In this document: in pieces, positions 25,801 through 38,560 of the stretch
Layout: every line of letters begins with the position of its first letter
Position numbering within the stretch: the first letter of the stretch is position 1
Source: Monomorium pharaonis
Lineage: Eukaryota; Arthropoda; Insecta; Hymenoptera; Formicidae
Direction of reading: 5' to 3'
DNA: 64,000 nucleotides
Assembly: GCF_013373865.1 (NCBI RefSeq)
Contig: NC_050468.1
Location: 8,370,510 to 8,434,509 of the forward strand
Made by a program: the position numbers and the translations under genes
The notes under the pieces: model-generated
Databases searched by the model: none
What the model was told of the DNA's origin: nothing
What the model saw: only the letters and a program-made list of their open reading frames with translations

Positions 25801-28800
25801 TTTATGCTCGATCGAGTCAGTTTACTGGGAAACATGCGCGGCGACACAATCATTCCGAGAACCATTTGTGGTCAAATGATTCCGTATGTCGATCCGAGAA
25901 AATCTTTTTTCTTTTTGCGCATATATCTTTACGCAAAAAAGAGACGACATATTATTTTACGGCCATTCCTACGTTATTCTACGTAGGAAGCGTCTTCAGA
26001 TATCCATTGGGAAAAAATATAAAATCTGCTAACGATTTATAAGAGAATTATAATTGAAATCCAATAATATTATACATAATTGATGCACGATCGACGAAAT
26101 ATACAAGATTTTATTTAAAAACTTTCTTGACAGAAATCAGTGATTCATATCTCCAAGAAAAAAAAATTCGTCAGCAGATAAGAAATCTTGATGCTGACAC
26201 GTACAGTGGCCAAGTCTGCACTATAAGGCAGCTCCAATTATTTCCGAAGATCGTCCGCGACAAACAGATAACCGCGTCAGCATATCGCCAGTATCACGGA
26301 ACGAATTAACGGTAATATAGCGTTTCCGGCATTGGAACGAACCGTGGAAAATATCTGATTGCAGTCACGTGCGATCTGGTACTGTAAGTTTCGACGTGCG
26401 ATCATCTCGAAAGCAAACGGTGAATGTAGACAATAATTTCGCCGGAGGCGATACACGAACGCATTTCCGTTTCATATTAAAGCGTGTGTATTATTTCACT
26501 CTTTATTACCCGCGGAATTAATGACGCTTTGACCGCAATAATCGGGACTTAATCTTTGCCTTGTACCTGTAAGAGGAAATGCATCTTTTTATTTACACGT
26601 AAATCAAGTCGTGTAGACAACTTGCATTTAAGGATATCAAGTATACCTTACGTATTACAGATATATAATTTATCCGACTCTCGTCATTTTGTCAAATACT
26701 GTGCGCGCGGTATATCTTTATCAGATTTTCGCTAATAGAATTGCGTTTTCATTGGCCCATCTAATTTTCGACGTTTTAATTTCACGCTCGATGTTAGTGA
26801 TGCATCATAAACATGCACCGTGATAGCCTTCTTTTTCATAATAATTATTTAATAAATGAACTCTACAGATCATCGTTTATCTTGCGTTTCGCAAATTGCA
26901 TTAAATAATCGTGATAAAAGTTGCAATTACTTATACTTGCTTCTTTAAACTGCCCTAAAATTTTTTCCCGATATCTTTACAATATAATTAAGGCGATAAT
27001 TAATAAATAAGTTTATTTTATATTTTTTCTTGTTTGTTGATAGAATAAATATAGAATTATTAACGATAATTATTATTAACTACATAAATTACGCTTTATT
27101 CTGTGAAATAGTTTTAAAAAATATTTTTAATTTCAAACTTCTGCTTTAAGATAAGAAAAACATTTTACAAATCGAAATTGGAGACAGGAAATATACTGTA
27201 GCAGGAAATATGACCACTGTCGTCAAGTGATCAAAATTGCTCAGCGGTTTTTTCTGGTCGAAAATCAGACGACGGGTAGCTTGGACGAGCAATTCAAGTG
27301 AACGGTAACTGCAACACAGTTTAATGTTGCAAAAAAAAAAGGCAAATATTCACGTTGTTGGCCTCATATGATTTATCGTTGATATCTTAATGTTATCGGT
27401 GGCCACAATAGATCGCACTGATAAAATGCGACAAAAACTCTAAGAAAAATAATAGCACATGCGGAACGGGTATCCTACGTGGAGATTAGCAATTAACAAT
27501 TTTAATCAAGAAGAAAGTATGGCCGCTGTAAGTCAGGGAAATCTCTTTCTTCTAGCCTTAATTGAAACGCGCGTTGTTAGCTTTGTTAGCTTTCGCACGT
27601 GGTTAGCTTAATTCTTCGCGGAGTCAGAAATGAAGAAACAAATCTCATATAGCGGTAATGGATTTTAATTAAATATACTTTCGAGCTGACGTGACTTAAA
27701 ATAATTGTACTATATACAATGGCCTAAATTTACTTCAGACCATGTATGTTCTATCCTAGATTTTCAAACTTGAATTTTTCACAAAAGAAATTTCTTGTTT
27801 TTATTAAATATATTAAGAGTATAATTTCTACTATTATATTTCAATACAATAAATTATATTATACTAATATAAATTATACAAATATTAATATTACAAATGC
27901 TAAGATAATAATTCGACGATGATTAGTCGCCATTTATTTTTTATATTTATATTGTATAATTTAGTCATAGCTTTAAATCATAGCTGTAATTTTTTTTAAA
28001 TATAAACAATCTCACTCACTGTGTTACACTGTCATATAATATAATCAACCATTGCCATTTTTCTCTCATATGTATAAGCCGAAACAAAAGCAAAAATCAG
28101 TTCCTAATTTTCTTAAAGCGTGACGATCTCTTGCCGAAACAACTTGGATTGGAAACTTCGAGAATCATCGTGTTAATCAAGCATGAAAGTGAAATCGAGA
28201 GCCGTTGAGAGACGTTCCCCGATACTCTCGCTTTCTCCCATATGAGATAGAATTTAACCTGTTGGGACTTAATAATCGATATTTATGCTTATACACATCG
28301 TATCAAAATTTTGTAATAAAAAAAATTATAATCTTTAAGATATAAACCGTTGGACACACACACACAAATTATATATATAAATTACACATAATTGTATTTT
28401 TTTTATTTTTAAGAAATGACATTTATGATATTATTTTATGCAAACTATTACTATTTTATAAAAAATCTGAATTTGTTTGTTCCCTTAATAAAATTAATGT
28501 TACTTTTATTAATTTTATTACGCTCTCTCTAAGCCTCCGATATTTTTTGATTATATAATGTGTTATTACACATGACGCACAGAACTCCATTAATGTTACG
28601 CAACAATGACAATATTGACGTAAACACAGAACGTTTAATATGATGTAATTTCTCCAAATTATCACGGATCGCGAAAGGTTAAGCTGACATTCGAGGAACA
28701 CTGACGAAACCGATCCAATGCGGAAAGTGCAAGGTGCGCGGAAATGGCTCGTGTCCTTCCATCTGTATATCTTTTGTATTCGTCAGTCCCTTTTCATGAA

Positions 28801-28974
28801 TACGGGAAAAAGGGCCAGTTTTTATCATGCGAAGAACCCGTTGCCGTTTGTGTAGCCATTCATAAATTTACGATGAAAAATGATTTGAACATAAATCGCT
28901 TTGTGATATTGTTTCTTTCAAATATCTTTTAAAAATACTTACAACCAAAAATATAAAATGTTTTTTGTACTAAT

Positions 28975-29350
28975 ATATTATCCATAATATATATATTAAC
29001 ACACAAAGTTTAATGCACATCTTAGGATATTTGTGTCTAGCACATTTCTTTCATTAAAGATATTTTATCGATTATAATTAATAACATTTATATACAATAA
29101 AAAAAATTATCATAACCATATAAATACTTTCCAGGTCATTTAATAGTCTTCATATACTTGCAAAGATTAAAAATTAATGAAAATTAATCACAAACAATAA
29201 ATAATTGATCGGAAAACAAAGATGTGCATTAAAAATATTCTATTTAAAATTCGAGATTTTTATTGACCATTGTTCTAACTAAAATATAAACAATGTTTAT
29301 AAATAATGATATTTACAGATCTTAGCGTTTGAATATATTATGGATAATAT
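28975..29350. repeat. Nested inverted repeats, MITE-like (about 376 bp)
   Basis: An outer 18-bp perfect inverted repeat (ATATTATCCATAATATAT at 28975-28992, reverse complement at 29333-29350) encloses an inner 15-bp perfect one (TTTAATGCACATCTT at 29009-29023, reverse complement at 29219-29233). The order is outer-inner-inner-outer, as in a foldback element, although spacing differs on the two sides. AT-rich, no coding frame. Confidence 0.42.
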
Positions 29351-29507
29351 TATAAAGTGCATATATTTTCAGTGCTGCGCTTAAAATATTTACTATCAAA
29401 TCACAAGATTTCTCTATTCTGATTTTTCACGCACTTAAAGTTGTTCACAGTATTTGCTGTCACAACAATTACGATTACAGTTTAATTACGATTGTCGAAC
29501 TACTTAC

Positions 29508-29789
29508 AATGTACTCGAACCTCACGTCATCTTGCTCACGCATCGTGAGAAGCTTTCGTAGCCGAAAACTGGATATTTTAACCGAAAGATCGGGATAGCA
29601 CAAAAATTCTTGTGTAAAAACCGGCCGGACCTGCCTCACAATACCTTGCGAAAAAGCAGTTCCAGAAACCGATGCAACGAAGAGTTGCAGAAGACTGGTC
29701 GGTTCTTCGGTTATTGTGTTGGCGTGCAGTGTGGATCTTTTCAAAAATATGGGAAAATTTTCGTGCTGGAGGGGAGTCTGAGAATACAA
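29508..29789 (-). other. Candidate alternative first exon of Tis11 (intron island)
   Basis: In a GC-richer island (29.5-30.25 kb) the minus strand has an open frame ending at a perfect GTAAGT donor (29507-29502) in phase 0, the phase needed to join the Tis11 acceptor at 10313. A nested ATG in good context (ACGATG) would give a 12-residue N-terminus (MREQDDVRFEYI) before the donor. No similarity to known family N-termini is evident. This is a candidate, not a call of coding function. Confidence 0.2.
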
Positions 29790-31386
29790 AAGGGCGGGGG
29801 AGGGGGCTTGAAGAATTTGCTACGCCAATGCTGACCGGAGTCGGATACTGGAGAAGCAGGGGCAGATCGGTCACACAAAGAGGGGTCCCCCGAGAGTGTC
29901 ATTCCTTCCTTCTCTACTCCCTTTCATTCTCTCGATCACTCCTTGCACCGGCAAGCCTGAAGTAACAGGTTCCTACGCCCCTTCTTCATGGCTCTCGTTC
30001 AACGAGCGGCTTTTTGTTGCCGCTGCCAATGTACGGGCACGCTACACGCTCGGGGCGAGGTTTTCGCTTTTAGAAAAATCCAAAGGATTCTGTTGCCGCG
30101 ACTGCGTGCACGTATCTCTGCTTCGGAGAGCCAGTTTCGAGATAATGTCGAAAGAGAGTTGGGATGGATAGCATGGATTTCATAATTTGCAAAAATCCAT
30201 ATCTGTGAATTTTTTTCACATTTGTGAGTGTTAGAAATAGAAATGCGCAGCTCTGACGATCCAAGACAGTGTTTTTGCCTTAGCTCCGAACACTGAGAGA
30301 ATGAAACGATCATAATCATATTAATTTAATTAAATTTAGTTAAATTATTTATATTAAAACGTTATATTAATTATATTATTTACAATTATTTTTTATTCAA
30401 TTAATATACGTTCAAAATCTGGTAATGTTTCGTACGATACTATTAGAAAACGTTTCTAGTCACTTGTACAGCACTTGTTTAACATATAGCGGGCTATTTA
30501 TTTAAATTATAAATTAGATACATTAATTTCCCTTTATTTCTTTACTTCTGACTCAGCTGCATAGTAATCCATCGTTTCGTATGCATAATAATTGACTCGA
30601 AATGATTCATCATGTCATTCGGTGTATTTCGTTAAAGTCAAATTAACATTCGCTAGCCAAGGCAGATATAATAATATAAAAATTTACAAAGACAGATTTT
30701 TCGGTGAAATAAGTTGGTGACCAGCGTCACGTCGACTCTTCCTACTGAAATTTTTCAATCTTACAAAGATCTACAAACTAATTTTGACTGTGCCCGTGAT
30801 CATCGAAATATCGAAAGTCGAAAGTCCATCCGATCGAACGAGTTTCGAAATCGAGCCGAGGAGAAATTGCGGAGGAAAGTTACGCGCGGTTATCGTCCAA
30901 AAGGAAGAAAAGGAAAGACACATTCCGCAGCAAAATACAAGGTTGCAAGGAAAAAAGAAAATATCCGAAAAATGAAAATCAGTAAAGACGTATGTGTGTT
31001 TCGTCGGTGATGACAAATCAAATGCGATCGAATTAAAAATCCGGGCATCACGAGATTCAAAGCAAAAAAAAAAAAAAAATTTTTTTTCCGGGCGACACGA
31101 ATAATCGCGAAGGCAGTATGTGTCAGCGATTGCGAAAGCACTGCGATAACGATGAAATAAGTTCTCGGTGTCGCGTACATGTAAAAAAGAAGTATTTTAC
31201 GCTAAATGACGTATTTTCGCTATCGCAAATAAACACGGGGAAGGAGATCATTTTCACGTATTTGTAGTATCGCGATTTGATTTCGCGTAGATTATGTACA
31301 GGTTATCACCGTTGTCAAAGGTCGACGACAACGTCGTTATTGTGGCGGCGCGTGATAATTATTCCTCGGGCGGTCGCCTTTCTCTT

Positions 31387-31409
31387 TCTCTCTCTCTCTC
31401 TCTCTCTCT
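31387..31409. repeat. (TC)n microsatellite
   Basis: Uninterrupted TC dinucleotides within a pyrimidine-rich stretch. Confidence 0.9.
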
Positions 31410-32936
31410 AATTCATTTTTTAAAATTTGCGTACGCTTAACCGCGTATACGCATGATAATAAGACGGGAAATGACAAGTGAGTCAACAGCTCGCAGACGG
31501 ACTCGCACCGGAAATCGTATGATACCACGCGCGCTCGCGCGCTACGCATAATTACGCGACGAGGAGGCATATGGGCATGTGCTTTCAGAAAAAATAATGC
31601 TCGCGGTGGCGCAGGCAGAATTGTCGCCGAACGCGGTCTTCTTCTTTTTTGTTTTGCCCGCTTGATGCAAGATGTTCGAGAATGACTTGGACGCCCTCTC
31701 CCCGACCGCAAAAATAAACCTGGGAAAAACAGCAGTCATGCTGATTCTTTGCCGACAGTTTCGCGACAGATACGCGCGCGAACAATCGATTTCTCGTATT
31801 GCACGTATTTACCGTACGTTGCACCGTAGGTTGAGTAAGACAAGAGACAACAACAAAACGCGTCGATCCGTGTTGTCGTTTCGTTCGCTCTAGCCTCTCG
31901 ATCGGTATCAGTTACAACGGCGATAACGCACAGGCGATATCGCGCCGTACATATGGTACACACGTCGGGAAAATAGCGGTTTTGCAATATTTCTGCGTGA
32001 AGCAATCGTGTATCCTTGTATTATTCTTCGTAATGGACGAGCGAAGGTTCGCTGTAAACAACGGTTGAAAATGATGTTTACAGAGAGATCGTAATCATTC
32101 TTCTTTCGTAATACTTACATGTCACACCGCCTGACAATTGAACATTAATTAAATGATATATGTAGTAACATTTAACAATTTTACTCGATTTCGTACACTG
32201 TGTTAAATTTTTTGTTTTATTATGAATAAATCAATATAATCTATATACAAACAAAACATTTGTATTTCGAATATGAAAACATTTTTGTGTCTCATAAAAT
32301 GTGTTCATGTGTCATAAAAATATGTTTTCCTAGATTTTCTTTTTCTGGGAAAAGGTTTACTTGAGTAATGATTCTTCTTTATCTAGAATTTTAAATGTTA
32401 GAACCGATAAAACTTGCTTATACAGAAAGAAAAAAAAAAGAGAATAAGAGACAATATATTTTTATATAAAATATTAAAATAGAACTAAATTAAAAAATTC
32501 AATAGTGTAAAATATTTCTATTTTCCTTATATGTTATTAAAAATTTTCTAAATTTATAAAAATTGTTAACTTTAAACGATTAAAAAAAATTCTGTGCTAT
32601 TTACAATGTCATCAAAATGTGTTTTTATAATTATCAGAACTACTATACTACTATATTCGCTGGTAAAATCGACTTACTGTACGAGTTTTGTACAACAGAT
32701 AGCAAGTGATTCTGCCGAGGTCACATCGAGAGATACACGTAAATACGCAAAACCACACTACAAATACATAGAAACAAATCACGGCATCCGCTCGACACGT
32801 GAACTCGGGAATAAATAAAAGAACAGGATACGATTTCGATGATGAGCTATGTAGATACAGAAAAATCATTTGCGAACATGTTGCGTGCTCGTGTTTGCTT
32901 TAGCACAAACAATACACACTTTCTCTTTAATAAATC

Positions 32937-32939
<3 letters not shown>

Positions 32940-32967
<28 letters not shown>
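32940..32967. repeat. (TA)14 microsatellite
   Basis: Uninterrupted TA dinucleotides in AT-rich intron DNA. Confidence 0.95.
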
Positions 32968-34997
32968 GTAGCACATGAACTAAGTGATATTTATTAAAGC
33001 CGGTGTGTATACGGAATGAGAAATATTTAGAAAGTCCTACACGTTCGCGAAAAAAATTACCGGTATCCCGGCGATTTGTATCGAAAGAGAATAGCAATCT
33101 TGATTATATCAGAAGAATAGCGCTATATTGTCATCCCACGTCCCTTCTTTTTCCTTCATTAGTAAAATTACAGTTAATAAGTGCGGCTCGCATACTGTTC
33201 ATTAACGACATATTTGCTTTGTTCCGTCAGAGATCCCCGAGTCTCTCGTTTAATGTCTCGTCGCTGTTAATGTACACTCAAGTTTTTCCAAGTCAATATT
33301 CATATGTATTTGCCAGAGAGCGCGTTCGAGGAGAACATTACGCCGGGACGCATAATAAATACGCCTTTCTGTCTCTGTCGTGTTGCACGACGGTGCAATC
33401 GAGAGTGTGCGGTAAGAACGAAACCGCAAGAGCGAGCGAGCGAGTGAGAGAGAGAGAATGCATTTGTTAATTCAACATGCACCAATACACTCGCGTGTAA
33501 GCGGTACCACCGAGTACCAGCGCGATTCCGCGCGAATTCTCGCCGTGCGACACGTGCGATGCTGATCGCATTTCCTCGCGAGAGAGACGTAAAAAGGAAA
33601 AAAAAAGCGTCACTCTAATAAAGAACAGGCTGTGAAAGATCATTGAGAAAATGTGGTAGAAAGAAAAAAAAATCATGGAATAATAAAATAATATTTGTTT
33701 ATCAGTCTGCAATAATCATATTTCTATATATTGTTTGTTATAATTTTAGTTATTATTTATCTTGGTTTTTTATATCTTGTTTCTTTTTTGTTCCAGCTTG
33801 AAACTCCTCTCTTAAGCGAAATTAACTTTTTTTTTATTTCGATAAACGTAAAACATTACATAAACAATAATTACATAATAGATAGATAAACTTCAAGAAT
33901 CAACAAGTTACAATGTATATATTATCGTTAATTGAATGAATATGACAGAATTGTGAAACCCGTGTCAAGTGTATAACTGACATTTCTAATTAGAGACTAG
34001 GCCGGACACAATAACTTCCGTCAAGCGAAACTTCTTTAATTCCTAGCATAAAGGGAATTCACCACAAAAGTAACTCAGCTTTTTAAACGCTAATAATTTA
34101 AGACTCCTTTAAAGCATACACAGATGCGTTTAAGAAAATCCTCGGATGATCCATTATTTATTGTTCCATCCACGGCTATTCTGGCAATCTTCTGACATAT
34201 AGATAAACCAAGATAAAAAAATGTTTAAAACGCGACGATATTTCGATATATCATCGAGTTAAATCGCCTTGTCATTCAGAATTTTCGCGTGACCAATCGA
34301 TCTATCATCGAATTTTTATACAATACCCGATACATATCGGAGTAATTAAAAATCGAAGGTCGGCGCCTACTCCATATTTCCTCTTAAAATCCACGAGCGG
34401 CGTCGAGAAGCCCGGCACTCGCGTCATACAGAGAAACTCACTCGTCGGAGGAACCAAAGAGAGAAACAGAGAAACCAAAGAGAGTGTTGTGCCTACTTAG
34501 TTCTCTCTAAGGTGAGAGTCTCCGGCTCGATTCGCGACGGCCTTTTATTTACGTCGTGCGAGAAACGCGCCCGGCCCGTCCGAATGGCGAAGGCCTTTCG
34601 ACCTATCGACACGAAACGCGAAGAATATACGGCGGGTGATTGGGGCAGCGATTACTATTAATTTCGACGGGCGGACTTTGCTTTCGATCTCTCGCCGGGC
34701 CGTAGTTATTAACGTGGGTCAATTTTTGTCAACTCTGTAAATCGAGTCCAAATTAAATCACGTATGTATGCTGCATTCGAAATAGAAATTCGAAAGTCGA
34801 GCGTGTAATCTAGGTATGGTCGAAAAAAAAATATTAAAAATTTTCTTCTCCAGTTAGGAATAATCTCGTGGATTTGTCATTTGATTTATCGCATCAGCCT
34901 CAAAAAGATCGAAAACACTTCAGCCGACAAAGAAAAGCTTCGGAAATACCCTTGTATCGTATCGTATTACAATTTAAATTAAGATATATAATTACCG

Positions 34998-35050
34998 ATA
35001 TATATATATACACACACATATATATATATGTATGTGTATGTATATATATC
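34998..35050. repeat. Compound TA/CA/TG microsatellite
   Basis: (TA)n, then (CA)n, then (TA)n and TGTATG repeats. The halves are partly self-complementary. Confidence 0.85.
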
Positions 35051-36120
35051 GGTTAAAAATATATTGATATTCCAGATTATACATATCTGACAAACGAGAT
35101 AATAGCAACAAACTTGATAAGCGAGAATTTTAACAATAGATTTTACAGGAATACATAGTGCGACGGAAACGTGTCATCTATTTACTTTAAAAGATAGTTT
35201 CGATAACTATTTTCAGTGTCGACGGGAAAGGTACATATTTTCGATTGAGCAACTCTGATTTGGAAATTGTATCTCACATACGATTTTCTTTATCACGGTG
35301 TTTCTCTTTCAACCGACAATATTCTACAATTGCCAACATTAAGTGACGTGTCGCAATGTATCACGAGAGAAAAATAAATATGTATATATAAAATGCGATA
35401 ACTGCGATAAACACGACGCGTTTGAAATCCTCGATACACACCTGTCGATATCCCGGAGAAAATTTCTTTCGCTTTCCAAGTGTTATTATTTTCTTGCTGT
35501 TACAGACGTAGGCGCCATTAGACACGTAAACCGTGAACGAGTGTGTCGGTGCTCTGGGGAAAGGGAGGGAAGAGGGGAGGGTACTACTCCATTCTCGCGA
35601 TGTGCCAGTCGTCCGTTGCTCAATATTTTTCTCCGCTCGTATATGCCCACGCGCGTATCTCTTTCTCTCTCTCGTGTTGCAGCGTGAAGACTTCGCATTC
35701 GCGCGCGTGTCACGGCAGGAATCGCGCGTCCTCGGAAAAGGATCGCGGGGGGAAACGCGGGTGACGGTGCAACGAGTGTGGAAACGAGATTCGATCGCGA
35801 TCCGAGCGTGCGGAAGACCGTCCCGGTACGATACGATCGGGGGATTTTAATGTCTACCCGGCGGCGGTAACGTTATCTTCGACCTCCAATCGCGTAAAAT
35901 TGTTTTCTAGGAAAAATAAAACGCGCTGAAAGAAATCGACGCGGTTTGTAATTATACGTACACGCGCGCGGGTAGACGAATAGATTGATCGGCCCTTCGA
36001 TCTACACCGAGAGGACCTACGGTAGATCCCCGAGATACTTCCCGGGGAGATAATTAAAAACCGAATTAATTCCCTAAAATGTAGGGATATCTTACGTCCA
36101 GTTTTATCGGCACAAATTAA

Positions 36121-36267
36121 TTTTTAATCTCGGTTTTAGCTCACCTTTCGTCCTTCTCTAATTATAAGAATTAGAAAATAATTCTTGTAATTCTTGGACA
36201 ATTTTTAAGAATGTCTAATTGAAGTTGGAGAAAGATAAAGGGATATGTTAAATCGAGATTAAAGTTA
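36121..36267. repeat. Imperfect hairpin element in the intron near exon 1
   Basis: The left arm carries TTTAATCTCGGTTT, CCTTT and TTCTC, matched in order by the reverse complement of the right arm (TTTAATCTCGATTT, CCTTT, TTCTC). The core is a 13-of-14 inverted repeat (AATTATAAGAATTA at 36160-36173 against 36179-36192). In the Tis11 primary transcript this would fold into a long irregular hairpin. Confidence 0.4.
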
Positions 36268-37161
36268 ATCTACAACGATGGAAAACGGACGAACGGGATA
36301 TCGGCAAGTGAAATCCTACCATTATGGAAAATGTCACTTTGCGATTTTGACATCGCGGAGCAAGATCGAACGATCGTCCTTTTTTCCCCCTCCTCTCTTT
36401 TTTCGCGTCTTTCTCACCCCAAGGTGAGTATACGCGTTTGAACAAACGAAGGCGAGGTAAGGTTTATTCGGGCTAAAATTCTGTCTGTTATGCCGCTTTC
36501 TATACACGTTCCGGGCTACATTTATCTGGGCAAACCAATCAGATCGAACGTTTCGCTCAAATTCGCATTTGTTGTCCGTTCTCCCGCTATACCTGCTGGA
36601 GGGACAGGGGGGAGACAGACATCTACCTGCGAATATCCGTCTGTTAATCGCCGTTGAATGGAAAAGGTACAATGCGAAGGACGATAATAGATCAAAGAAA
36701 AATTTTGCAAAGGTCGAGAAAAGGTCGAGCCGTATGGTCACACCAAAAAAATCGCAACACCCTCCGAGGATTTGCTCGGAGTTAACAATATAGGAATATA
36801 GGACTCGAGCATGGGCGAGATGTCTTTATCGCCCTTCACTTCGTCCTTTGTGTTATATGCACGCGTTTCTCCTCTGATCGGCCAACAACAACAAAAAAAG
36901 AGAGAGGGATTTGTTTACGATTCGTCCGCGCGTGATGACACTTATTGTTAGCTCGGTTATTATTCGCAGTCCGTTTTTTTCCTTTTCCTCCAAGACCGTC
37001 TCGAGATCCGCTGACACGACTGACTGCTGTGCCGCGATTGGCTTGGAAGACAGCTCGAGTATCGTCATCTGCATATACTCGAGGCGGTCTCGAGGAAGCC
37101 CGACTACCGTGCACCCGACGCGTATAAACAACGTAAGCGACATGTAGATCGAGAGCCTTAC

Positions 37162-37221
37162 CTTAAAGAGATGCTCGCCGCACTCGAACATGGAGGTGTT
37201 ACTCATGACGGCAGTCGACAT
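37162..37221 (-). CDS. Tis11: Tis11 first coding exon (N-terminus)
   Basis: Seen: ATG at 37221-37219 opens 20 codons (MSTAVMSNTSMFECGEHLFK) ending exactly at AAG followed by a GTAAGG splice donor at 37161. The peptide resembles the short first-exon peptide of vertebrate ZFP36L1 and ZFP36L2, which also starts M-S/T-T-x-x-x-S and ends in a Leu/Phe-x-x-Lys before the first intron. Phase is 0, matching the acceptor at 10313, so the join keeps the frame into the zinc-finger exon. The frame stays open past the donor for more than 100 codons, but that part does not look like protein and is intronic. Linking the two exons over about 27 kb is inference; no transcript is available here. Alternative first exons may also exist further inside the intron. 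Confidence 0.82.
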
Positions 37222-38560
37222 GTTCTCCCGGTCGCACAAAAACACACTTTGTACCTGGAGCCCGTGTTGTCCGCCTTCCGAACCTTCCTTCCCTCCTTCT
37301 CGTCCCTCGCAGCGGGCGCGGAAAAAAAAAGAAACGATGCGACGCAGCGTCCCCGAGGAGTCCCGTTGACAGTGTGGCTGGTAGAAGAGGAAGGGGGGGA
37401 GGGATGGTTGAACAACTTTTTTCCTTAGAACACAACAAAACTGCCACCACGATCGTGTGCGTCGTCGTTGCGCGATGCCGTAGCTCGCATCGGAAGCACC
37501 CACGCGTATAATAAACCAAGTGCGGCGTCCTCCGATCGACACACGTGTGTCTCGGAATTGGCGTGCTACGGTAACAACAAAAGGAAAGGAAAAAAAAAAA
37601 AACAGAAAAACCAGTGAGCGAGCGAACGCGCGCGCGGATGCGGAGAGTGCGCAGTTTCTCGAATTCTTCCCAGCACAGATCGACCGGCTCTTGTCTGTCT
37701 CTTCCTGGATCGAACTTGTGCGAGTAACTTGTCTTCTCCCCGCGTGTCTACTATCGAGTTTACGTCGTCGTCGTCGTCGTCGTCGATCGTTGGCGCGCGC
37801 GTAGATCGGCAGATTCGTTCTTCTCTCCACGAATCTGTACGACGCGGTTTTGTAAACAAACTTGAACTTTTTGGCACTTTCGTGAAAACTCGGCCCGAAG
37901 TTTACCCGCCTTACGGAGAGGGGAAGAAAATCTTACCGGGATCTCTTTTGCGGGTTTTGCGTGTATATATGTATCGCCGGTATACCACCGTGCTCAACGC
38001 TCAAGGCAGAGCCTCCCAAAGCAGACTGAGAGCGCCGCCGACTGAAAGTCCGTAGCCTGGTCGGGCCCGCTGCTCCGCGAGAGGACATGCAGGCGGCGCT
38101 CTTGCCCCGCGGTACCGGCGACGCGCGCGTCGGCCAATAGCGCGCCGTCCCGCGCGGTCACGTGGTGGAGCGGGGGAAGGGGGAACCCCGCTCGACGTGG
38201 CAATCGCGCTCGCTGGGCTCGCTCCACGGGGGCCTGCGTGAAGTTAGCCGCCGCTCTGTCGGCACGTCGGCTCTCGATTGTCCGTATATACACACAACGG
38301 AGCTCCGTCTCCGCAAGGCGTTCCAGCACCTCTCCTCCAATCCCGGGGATGCTCGGATGCTCCCCCATTGGACGGGATTCGGGGGGTTGCATCCCTCGAG
38401 GCTATTGTGTCGTCGTTTTAATCCCCTCGATCCCGGGGAGGCGATAGATCGCCGAGAACGCGGTAATGCGAACCTAACCTCGGAGATAGCGCAATGGACG
38501 ATGCCGTCTCACTCTCTCTTTCACGGAGTACAAAACGTATCTCTCACAAGTTAGTGCTCC
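37222..38560 (-). promoter_or_regulatory. Tis11: GC-rich 5' UTR and promoter block of Tis11
   Basis: A GC- and CpG-rich block directly upstream of the first coding exon, contrasting with AT-rich DNA above 38.56 kb. Minus-strand arthropod initiator-like TCAGT motifs lie at 38045-38041 and 38029-38025, giving a possible 5' UTR of about 0.8 kb. CCAAT boxes are at 38134-38138 and 38337-38341 (plus strand) and 38371-38367 (minus strand). A CACGTG E-box is at 38159-38164. A potential GTAAGA donor at 37936-37931 (minus) leaves room for a non-coding first exon. A (CGT)8 tract is at 37763-37786. No TATA box is well placed. The exact start site is not determined. Confidence 0.45.
37763..37786. repeat. 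(CGT)8 trinucleotide repeat in the promoter block
   Basis: Uninterrupted CGT repeat upstream of Tis11 exon 1, within the inferred 5' UTR or promoter. Confidence 0.9.

Larger units (their letters stand above)
10313..37161 (-). other. Tis11: Long first intron of Tis11 (about 26.8 kb)
   Basis: Bounded by donor GTAAGG (37161-37156) and acceptor TTACAG (10318-10313), with a pyrimidine tract and a CGATTAAC branch-point-like site just upstream of the acceptor. No recognisable gene or RNA gene was found on either strand. It is mainly AT-rich DNA interrupted by GC-rich islands (about 17.6-18.0, 20.0-21.4, 22.9-23.3, 24.0-24.5, 24.9-25.8, 29.5-30.2, 34.35-34.7 and 35.5-36.0 kb) and several inverted repeats, listed separately. 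Such islands in a long first intron are typical places for enhancers or alternative promoters; that role is inferred, not seen. Confidence 0.72.

Noticed and set aside
24998..25879. Overlapping frames of up to 194 codons on both strands
   Set aside because: Composition-driven: CpG-rich and TC-repeat sequence with few stops, giving Arg/Ala/Ser/Leu-rich translations without domains.
29769..29808. Possible G-quadruplex in AGGGCGGGGGAGGGGGC
   Set aside because: Only three close G-runs of three or more; the fourth is separated by a long loop, so a stable quadruplex is doubtful.
36853..37830. 325-codon minus-strand open frame containing Tis11 exon 1
   Set aside because: Only the 20 codons before the GTAAGG donor look like the family. 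The rest is low-complexity translation of GC-rich promoter and intron DNA.
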